The position numbers were made by a program, and so were the translations under genes. Positions 58,555 through 64,000 of a stretch of DNA of 64,000 bases are shown here, piece by piece. The DNA lies in assembly GCF_900458895.1 (NCBI RefSeq), contig NZ_LR962863.1:1674001-1738000 (forward strand). Reading direction: 5' to 3'. This DNA comes from Staphylococcus schleiferi (GTDB taxonomy: Bacteria; Bacillota; Bacilli; Staphylococcales; Staphylococcaceae). The stretch's first letter is position 1, and each line of letters opens with the position of its first letter. The notes beneath the pieces were generated by a model. That model saw only the letters and a list, made by a program, of their open reading frames with translations. It was not told the DNA's origin and made no database searches.

Positions 58555-59472
58555 TTATATAAAGGCATTTCTTGTATGATTAATTTTTTGAACTGCATCA
58601 GCTGCTAAGCTTTTATCACTATCATTTAATGGTGTTAAAGGCTCACGAACTGAACCAAGATCAAGCTTTTCATTCAGTCTAAGTACTTCTTTAGCAATGG
58701 CATACATGTTGCCGTGACCTGAAACAAGTACTGCAATAATTTCATTTATTGCAAATTGTAATTTTTGGGCTTGCTCGAATTGATGTGCTTTAATTAAAGC
58801 ATCCAATTTCAAAAATAATTCCGGCATTACACCATATGTACCTCCAATGCCCCCTTCTGCTCCCATCATTCGCCCACCTAAGAACTGTTCATCCGGGCCA
58901 TTAAATACAATATAATTATCACCGCCAGATGCTACGAAATTTTGAATATCTTGAACAGGTATCGATGAATTTTTCACGCCAATGACTTTTGGATTTTGAC
59001 GCATTTCATCATACAATTGAGTAGAAAGTGCTACACCAGCGAGTTGAGGAATGTTATAAATAATAAAATCTGTATTCGACGCTGCATCACTTATAGTATT
59101 CCAATAATTTTTAATTGAATATTCTGGTAATTTAAAATAAATAGGTGGAATGGCAGCAATTGCATCTACGCCTAACTTTTCAGAGTGCTTTGCTAAATCA
59201 ACGCTATCTCTCGTGTTATTACATGCAACATGATTGATTACAGTAAGTTGGCCCTTAGCTACTTCCATAACTGCTTCGATAATTGACTTACGCTCTTCTA
59301 CATTAAGGTAGATACATTCTCCTGAAGACCCATTGACATAGATTCCTTTAACACCTTTATCAATAAAGTATTGCACTTGCCTTTTTACCTTATCTAAACT
59401 TACTTCTCCATTTGAGTCATAACACGCATAAAAAGCTGGTATGATCCCTTTGTATTTATCTATGCTTTTCAT
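58555..59472 (-). CDS. nanA: N-acetylneuraminate lyase, streptococcal type
   Basis: DapA-superfamily TIM barrel that splits Neu5Ac into ManNAc and pyruvate. 305 residues. YVNGSSGECIYLNVEE holds the pyruvate site; the catalytic Tyr lies in FIIYNIPQLAGV and the Schiff-base Lys in KVIGVKNSS. It reads far more like pneumococcal SP_1329 (IPAFYACYD, QYFIDKGV, NGPDEQFLGGRMMGA) than like S. aureus NanA, as I recall those sequences. The start ATG 59472 follows GAAGGGGGA; a longer frame (to 59508) runs through that site. Confidence 0.9.
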   Translation of the reverse strand: MKSIDKYKGIIPAFYACYDSNGEVSLDKVKRQVQYFIDKGVKGIYVNGSSGECIYLNVEERKSIIEAVMEVAKGQLTVINHVACNNTRDSVDLAKHSEKLGVDAIAAIPPIYFKLPEYSIKNYWNTISDAASNTDFIIYNIPQLAGVALSTQLYDEMRQNPKVIGVKNSSIPVQDIQNFVASGGDNYIVFNGPDEQFLGGRMMGAEGGIGGTYGVMPELFLKLDALIKAHQFEQAQKLQFAINEIIAVLVSGHGNMYAIAKEVLRLNEKLDLGSVREPLTPLNDSDKSLAADAVQKINHTRNAFI

Positions 59473-59518
59473 TTTTAATTCCCCCTTCTTTTTAGAACCC
59501 CTTTTCACTTAAGCAAAC

Positions 59519-59589
59519 AAGCGGCTAACAATTAGAAAATTATATTTTTCACAACATTAAAATGATGTATAAAGATTTAAGCGGCCAAC
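59519..59589. promoter_or_regulatory. Direct repeat pair upstream of nanA, candidate operator
   Basis: AAGCGGCTAAC (59519-59529) and AAGCGGCCAAC (59579-59589) match at ten of eleven bases and lie exactly 60 bases apart. A TATAAT (minus strand, about 59548-59553) lies between them. This fits an operator pair for the RpiR-type regulator around the nan operon promoter. Confidence 0.5.
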
Positions 59590-59604
59590 CTTAACATGAC
59601 ATTA

Positions 59605-60439
59605 TTAAACATCCTTTTTGAATTTAAATTCGGTATCTTTATTAATAATCGTTTGTTCGAAGTAGTATTTGCGATCTGGATTTTCCAAATAATATGAAAA
59701 TAAGCAATCAGTCATCAATAAAATTGGAAGTTGTGGTGAAATACGATTTCCATATGCTAGATGGTCGGCTGCAGCTAAAAGTAAAATTTCGTCACAACAA
59801 AAATCACTTTTATTCATATTTCTTGTTGTCATTAAAACCGTATGGGCACCATAGACTTTTGCTGTTTGTAAAGCGTCAAGAACGGTCTTGGTTTTTCCTG
59901 AAATAGATGCACCGATTACTAGACACTTTTCATTAACAAGCAGGTTATTCCATATAAACATATCTTCATCTTCAATCATTTCACAAATGATTCCAAGACG
60001 CATAAACCTCATTTTCATCTCCTTTAAAGCTAGTGCCGAGCTCCCTTTACCGTATAAATAAACTCGCTCAGCAGATTCAATCATTGTGGTAATTCTTTCA
60101 AGCTTCCTTTCATCTATGACAGAATAATTCTTGCGTAGCATTTCCTCATAATCAAATAAGACCTTTTGTGTTAAATCTTTATATGCAAGCAATCCTCTTT
60201 TTTCACGTAGCATTTCTTTATAATGAAAAATGAATTCTCTAAATCCTTTAAATCCACATTTTTTAGAAAAAACGGGTTAATGTTGCTTTAGATACATGAA
60301 GTTTGTGACAAAAAGCATCCGTCGATAAATCTTCAACAGAGGTTTGATTTAAAAAATATTTGGCTACTGTTTTTTCACTGTGAGTCATATTATCTAAATT
60401 GGATTCGATCATTGGAACGAGCTCTTTGTATAATCTCAT
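59605..60439 (-). CDS. RpiR/MurR-type regulator of the nan island, one frameshift
   Basis: 277 residues when corrected. An N-terminal RpiR helix-turn-helix begins MRLYKELVPMIESNL with KLHVSKATLTRFS. A SIS sugar-phosphate domain follows (YLYGKGSSALALKEM, GASISGKTKTVLDAL). The break is at six A (60267-60272; T6 in the gene): with five T the frame runs on as RFSKKCGFKGFREF. GAGGT precedes ATG 60439. RpiR proteins in nan loci usually sense ManNAc-6-P; that is inferred here. The gene is 132 bases before nanA. Confidence 0.85.
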
Positions 60440-60455
60440 GTTAAGACCTCACTTA

Positions 60456-60471
60456 ATGTAAACGTTTACAA
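60456..60471. promoter_or_regulatory. Catabolite-responsive element (CcpA site)
   Basis: The palindrome TGTAAACGTTTACA with flanking A on both sides fits WTGNAANCGNWNNCW. It lies 17 bases before the regulator start codon, where CcpA could repress expression when glucose is present. Confidence 0.75.
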
Positions 60472-61079
60472 TTATTATTTTAGTAAAGCTTGTTCTGTTT
60501 TTCAATGCTACATTCAATTTAGAAACATGTTTCAGAAATAAGCGTAAAAGACGATAACATGTCATTCTATTTTTAATATTTGTTTTCTTTCACAAATAAT
60601 TGAACCCATTAGCATTCTAACGCAATAACAAATTGAAGTGCGATAATGGTGCCAAATATCATTGATAGCAAAAGTGTCGTTCCCACCCTTCAATTCATGA
60701 TCAAACGCACAAACTAAATAAGACGTTGAACTACGAAATCAGCTGGATTTCTGTTCAACGTCTTATATATCACTTGAGTTAAGCTTATCTGTCCGATAGC
60801 GTAATACTGATTAATGGTAAATGGCTAATGATAATCTAAAATGTCTTGATTATCTCATTACGAGAAAATTATGCTCTTCATTTTTTCTTAAAATGTCAAA
60901 AACGTTTCTCAATACGCCATTGAGAAACGCCTAAACAATATATTGAATTAATGATATGTGATTTATACAACGCACTTCTGACACATGTCGAAAGAAACGA
61001 GATCATCGACAATCTCAGTAAATTGAAACACTGTACATTTATTCTTCATGAGACATACGACCTTGTCGGTACACTCATA
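60472..61079. other. Gene-free junction between the island and ylmG, with hairpins
   Basis: 608 bases with no supported ORF. GAAACATGTTTC near 60522 is a 12-base palindrome (possible operator). AAGACGTTGAAC/GTTCAACGTCTT (60720-60764) encloses GAAATC/GATTTC, a long stem. CGTTTCTCAAT/ATTGAGAAACG (60903-60929) is followed by five T on the minus strand and probably ends the ftsZ-side transcript beyond ylmG. Confidence 0.6.
60903..60929 (-). terminator. Terminator downstream of ylmG
   Basis: Perfect 11-base stem with a 5-base loop and TTTTT on the minus strand, 150 bases after the ylmG stop codon. Confidence 0.75.
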
Positions 61080-61370
61080 TTAATAAAAATGATTAATGAT
61101 TAAATTAAAAATGGATTGAAGTCCACGTTGAAATAAATTCAGTACGATAAATGCGACAATCGGTGATATATCGATAAAACCGAGTGGCGGTATAATTCTT
61201 CTAAATGGTTCTAAAAAAGGCTCATATATTTTAGCCATGAAGCGACCTACGACACTTTCACGTGCGCCTGGAAGCCAAGACATGAAAATATAAATAATCA
61301 TACCAAACGTATAAGCTTCGACCAAAAATAAAAGAAAATTAAAGATTGTCGTGATTAACTGTATACTCAT
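61080..61370 (-). CDS. ylmG: YggT/YlmG family membrane protein
   Basis: 96 residues, two membrane helices with PFLEPFRRIIPPLGFIDISPIVAF between them, the family signature. Conserved in the cell-division cluster; exact role unclear. 11 bases after sepF. Its normal downstream partner ylmH is about 8.4 kb away here. Confidence 0.93.
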   Translation of the reverse strand: MSIQLITTIFNFLLFLVEAYTFGMIIYIFMSWLPGARESVVGRFMAKIYEPFLEPFRRIIPPLGFIDISPIVAFIVLNLFQRGLQSIFNLIINHFY

Positions 61371-61381
61371 AGAATTCTCCC

Positions 61382-61957
61382 TTATTCATAATGATTTCCC
61401 ATGGATTCGATATGATCTGTAATACTACCTGCAACTTCGACATTGTCAGGTGTACATAGAAAAATATCTGCACCCACACGTTGTATATCTCCTCCGATAG
61501 CATAAACTGTACCACTTAAGAAGTCTATAATACGTTTTGCCGATACTGGGTCAATGCGTTGAAGATTAACAAGTGTTGCACGACGGTTTTTCAACTCGTC
61601 TGCAATATCCTGTGTATCTGAAAATACGCGTGGTTCAAATAAACACATTTTTGAATTACCGCTTTGATAATTCTCTTGGGCTTGATTCATACTCACCACA
61701 TTCCCTTGCTCTTGTTTTTGTGCAACTTGGTATTGCTTATCATTTTGAGAAGACTTCATACGCGTAGTTTGTCGTTTATTAGGCACAGATTGAATTGCAC
61801 GAGGTCTCTCACTTTGCTGTTTTGCCGGTTGCTGTGCATTTTGTGATTGCTGCTCACGTTCTTGACGACGCTCTTCTTCTTCAATGAATTCATCATCATC
61901 TTCTTCTTCAATTGAGAAAAAACCGTTAAACAGATCTTTAATAGCCAATGGATTCAC
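61382..61957 (-). CDS. sepF: Cell division protein SepF
   Basis: Membrane-binding partner of FtsZ. 191 residues. An N-terminal amphipathic helix ([10 protein letters not shown]) is followed by a variable acidic then Gln-rich linker (to about 100). The C-terminal FtsZ-binding domain is almost invariant ([40 protein letters not shown]). Overlaps ylmE by four bases. Confidence 0.96.
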   Translation of the reverse strand: MNPLAIKDLFNGFFSIEEEDDDEFIEEEERRQEREQQSQNAQQPAKQQSERPRAIQSVPNKRQTTRMKSSQNDKQYQVAQKQEQGNVVSMNQAQENYQSGNSKMCLFEPRVFSDTQDIADELKNRRATLVNLQRIDPVSAKRIIDFLSGTVYAIGGDIQRVGADIFLCTPDNVEVAGSITDHIESMGNHYE

Positions 61958-62628
61958 TCCTCTTTTCCTACTAGACGCGTTCCAATTCTCACAAATGTCG
62001 CACCTGCTTCCGTAGCAATATGAAAATCATTGCTCATACCCATTGATAACTCGGTACATGGCGCATGTGTTAGATTCATTGCTTGGACTTCATCGCGTTT
62101 AATTTTAAGTTTTTCAAAAATTGATTTTAAGTATGCTGTATCGTCAGTATAAGGTGCCATTGTCATTAGTCCGACAACATGAATATAACGATAGTCTTTT
62201 AACATTTCAATAAATGGAATGACTTCATCAAGCGAAATACCATGTTTCGACGTTTCGCCAGAGACATTCACTTGGACAAAGCATTTAATTTCATGATGTG
62301 CACGTTTGCTAATCTCTTTGGCTAAACTTTGGCGATCTAATGCATGTAAATAGTCTATTTCATCGATGACATCTTTCACTTTACGTGATTGTAACGAACC
62401 GATAAAATGCATTTTTACATCATCAGGTAATGCTGCTTTCTTTTCCAAAAAGCCTTCAATACGATTTTCACCAAAGTGCCGAAGACCAGCTTCATATGCT
62501 TCTATAGCTCGCTCTATTGTAACATATTTCGTCACTGCAATCACGTTTGGTAATGTTTCATCGTCTCTCTGATGTGCGTGCTCTCGTATCTCTTGTTGAA
62601 TTTCCTCTAAATTCGATTTTACTGACAT
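61954..62628 (-). CDS. ylmE: PLP homeostasis protein YlmE (YggS/PROSC family)
   Basis: 224-residue PLP-binding barrel ([20 protein letters not shown] with the PLP Lys; [38 protein letters not shown] for phosphate). Keeps free PLP in balance. ATG starts right after the ylmD stop. Confidence 0.95.
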   Translation of the reverse strand: MSVKSNLEEIQQEIREHAHQRDDETLPNVIAVTKYVTIERAIEAYEAGLRHFGENRIEGFLEKKAALPDDVKMHFIGSLQSRKVKDVIDEIDYLHALDRQSLAKEISKRAHHEIKCFVQVNVSGETSKHGISLDEVIPFIEMLKDYRYIHVVGLMTMAPYTDDTAYLKSIFEKLKIKRDEVQAMNLTHAPCTELSMGMSNDFHIATEAGATFVRIGTRLVGKEE

Positions 62629-63441
62629 TTATTCATACCTTCTTTCATTCGATGATTGGCCAATAAATGCTAACATTCTTCCCGTATTCCCTTTTTCTAC
62701 GCGATACGAAAAGAAACGCTCTAAGTCTTCGGATGTCGAATAATCGGTGCGATATATATTTTCTTTAGGAACGCCATAATACTCACATAACAATTGATTG
62801 GCATATTTCAAATCGATACCGTGTCTGTCTGTATCTCTCGTCTCAACATATGCCTCAATTGGGATAGGCAAATTTTGAAATTTTTTCAATATATCATCGT
62901 TAATCTCATAACTATTCGATGTCGCAGGGCCAATCACCACATAAATATCTTTATAATCAAAAGGAAACTGATCTAGTACACGGTGCACGATTGTTGCTAC
63001 TGTCCCACGCCATCCAGCGTGTGCTAGCGCAATATAATGATGTTTTGGACTGTAAAAATAAATAGGCACACAGTCTGCAAAGCACATGGTTAAAACCGTA
63101 TCTGTATCATACGTATATAACCCATCCACACCGAATAATACATCATTCGATAATGTTTCTATATTTTTACCTCGATCCTCTTTTGATACTTCAACTACTT
63201 TAGCTTCATGCGTTTGAATTGGAAAAACCCAATTTTCTGGGGAATACCCTATTTCTTGACCTAATATTTCTTGATGCTTTGTAATATTTTCATCTTTGTC
63301 TTCAACATATCTTGCCATGTTAAAGGCATCAGAAGGATAAGCACTTAAACCACCTTGTCGTGTTGTTATACCAATATGAACACCATGTCCTAAACTAGGC
63401 TGATAACTGAGATGATGCGGTTTTTCAACGAATAAATCCAT
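62629..63441 (-). CDS. ylmD: Purine-nucleoside phosphorylase/laccase-domain protein YlmD (YfiH family)
   Basis: 270 residues. The zinc site is [29 protein letters not shown], family signature (His and Cys ligands). YfiH-family enzymes act on purine nucleosides; the older laccase name is doubtful. Start ATG 63441 has AAAGGAG eight bases upstream. Confidence 0.93.
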   Translation of the reverse strand: MDLFVEKPHHLSYQPSLGHGVHIGITTRQGGLSAYPSDAFNMARYVEDKDENITKHQEILGQEIGYSPENWVFPIQTHEAKVVEVSKEDRGKNIETLSNDVLFGVDGLYTYDTDTVLTMCFADCVPIYFYSPKHHYIALAHAGWRGTVATIVHRVLDQFPFDYKDIYVVIGPATSNSYEINDDILKKFQNLPIPIEAYVETRDTDRHGIDLKYANQLLCEYYGVPKENIYRTDYSTSEDLERFFSYRVEKGNTGRMLAFIGQSSNERRYE

Positions 63442-63494
63442 AAAAATCACTCCTTTATGAATAAATGTAAAGCGCTTTAAATTAAGATGCCATT

Positions 63495-63534
63495 AAAAAA
63501 GCTAGGACAATGAAGAAATGACAATTGTCCTAGC
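63495..63534 (-). terminator. Terminator of ftsZ
   Basis: GCTAGGACAAT (63501-63511) pairs perfectly with ATTGTCCTAGC (63524-63534); six A before it give a T-run on the minus strand. It separates ftsZ from ylmD. Confidence 0.87.
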
Positions 63535-63581
63535 AGTTCACTACACATTTAAGTGTATTTCATATATCAACGTATACACAA

Positions 63582-64000
63582 TTAACGACGTGTTCTTCTT
63601 GAACGTCTTTCTTCTCTGTTACGAATGAAGCTTGGAATATCATCGTCCGCTGTTGTATGACTACGTCCGCTTTCAACTTCTTTTTCTTGAGAAGTTGCTG
63701 GTGCATTGTGGCCACCGAAACTTGATTCTTTTGGCGCAGTTTGTGATGCACTTGCACCAAAACCAGAATGACCTTGTTTACGTGCATGAGATGATGGTTT
63801 ATCTTCAAAACCAGTCGCAATCACTGTTACTACAATTTCATCTTGAAGCTCAGGGTTAATCACTGTACCGAAGATCATGTTAACATCTTCATCTGCTGCA
63901 TCTTGAACAATATCAGCAGCTTCTTGTGCTTCAAATAATGATAATGATTCGCCACCAGTGATATTCATTAACACACCTTGCGCACCTACGATTGAAGTCT
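63582..64000 (-). CDS. ftsZ: Cell division GTPase FtsZ, 3' end only
   Basis: The last about 139 residues of FtsZ; the 5' part is outside the window. Seen: the T7-following core end ([21 protein letters not shown]), a variable linker and the conserved tail [20 protein letters not shown] that binds SepF, FtsA and others. Tubulin-like ring-forming protein at the division septum. Confidence 0.95.
   Translation of the reverse strand, partial: TSIVGAQGVLMNITGGESLSLFEAQEAADIVQDAADEDVNMIFGTVINPELQDEIVVTVIATGFEDKPSSHARKQGHSGFGASASQTAPKESSFGGHNAPATSQEKEVESGRSHTTADDDIPSFIRNREERRSRRTRR

Noticed and set aside
53274..61079. Transposon or phage carrying the nan genes
   Set aside because: No transposase, integrase, tRNA gene or clear terminal repeats were found at the edges; transfer is inferred only from gene content and position.
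63461..63476. cre-like GTAAAGCGCTTTA upstream of ylmD
   Set aside because: The core is palindromic but the outer TG/CA bases required by the consensus are absent.

Overview
This is a chromosomal window from a low-GC Firmicute of the genus Staphylococcus. The evidence is the gene order (smc-rnc-acpP-fabG-fabD-plsX-fapR-recG; rpmB-thiN-rpe-rsgA-pknB-stp-rlmN-rsmB-fmt-def-priA-coaBC-rpoZ-gmk-rqcH; the pyr operon; lspA-ileS-divIVA-ylmH and ylmG-sepF-ylmE-ylmD-ftsZ) and protein sequences that read like slightly diverged S. aureus homologues. A V8-like protease and a lipoprotein sialidase locus suggest an animal-associated, probably coagulase-positive species, such as one of the S. intermedius/pseudintermedius group. 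The species is an inference. Almost everything is on the minus strand; rpmB, rqcH, one lipoprotein gene, one single-span membrane protein gene and one 29-residue ORF are on the plus strand.

Layout. 1-7.4 kb: chromosome condensation (smc, cut by the window edge), RNase III, and the phospholipid/fatty-acid block acpP-fabG-fabD-plsX-fapR with a FapR operator. 7.5-13.5 kb: recG, the two-subunit L-serine dehydratase, fatty acid kinase fakA and an Asp23-family gene. 13.7-29.3 kb: rpmB, thiN, rpe, rsgA, the PASTA kinase/phosphatase pair, rlmN, rsmB, fmt, a degenerate deformylase, an accessory lipoprotein gene, priA, coaBC, rpoZ, gmk. 29.5-34.6 kb: rqcH, then an accessory stretch with a secreted V8-like protease, a coiled-coil membrane protein, a VOC protein and a 29-residue hydrophobic peptide. 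34.8-46.5 kb: a complete pyrimidine operon pyrR-P-B-C-carA-carB-K-D-F-E with two PyrR attenuators. 46.6-52.7 kb: rluD, lspA, ileS with a T-box, divIVA, ylmH. 53.3-60.5 kb: a sialic-acid island. 61.1-64 kb: ylmG, sepF, ylmE, ylmD and the 3' end of ftsZ.

The most interesting region is the island between ylmG and ylmH, which separates genes that are normally neighbours. It holds an RpiR-type regulator, a streptococcal-type Neu5Ac lyase, a sodium:solute symporter, a YhcH anomerase-like protein, a lipoprotein sialidase of the NanB/NanC (dehydrating, intramolecular) type and a Gfo/Idh/MocA oxidoreductase. Together these look like a pathway in which the cell-bound sialidase releases a dehydrated sialic acid (2,7-anhydro-Neu5Ac or Neu5Ac2en), the symporter imports it, the oxidoreductase turns it back to Neu5Ac, YhcH opens the ring and NanA cleaves it. 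No nanE or nanK is present here. From memory the order matches the pneumococcal nanC locus minus nanE, which points to inter-genus transfer.

Six single-base frameshifts break smc, plsX, fmt, priA (twice) and the nan regulator. Each is one extra base in a homopolymer, and removing it restores a full-length protein, so they are most likely sequencing errors. Coordinates of those genes are given across the frameshift.
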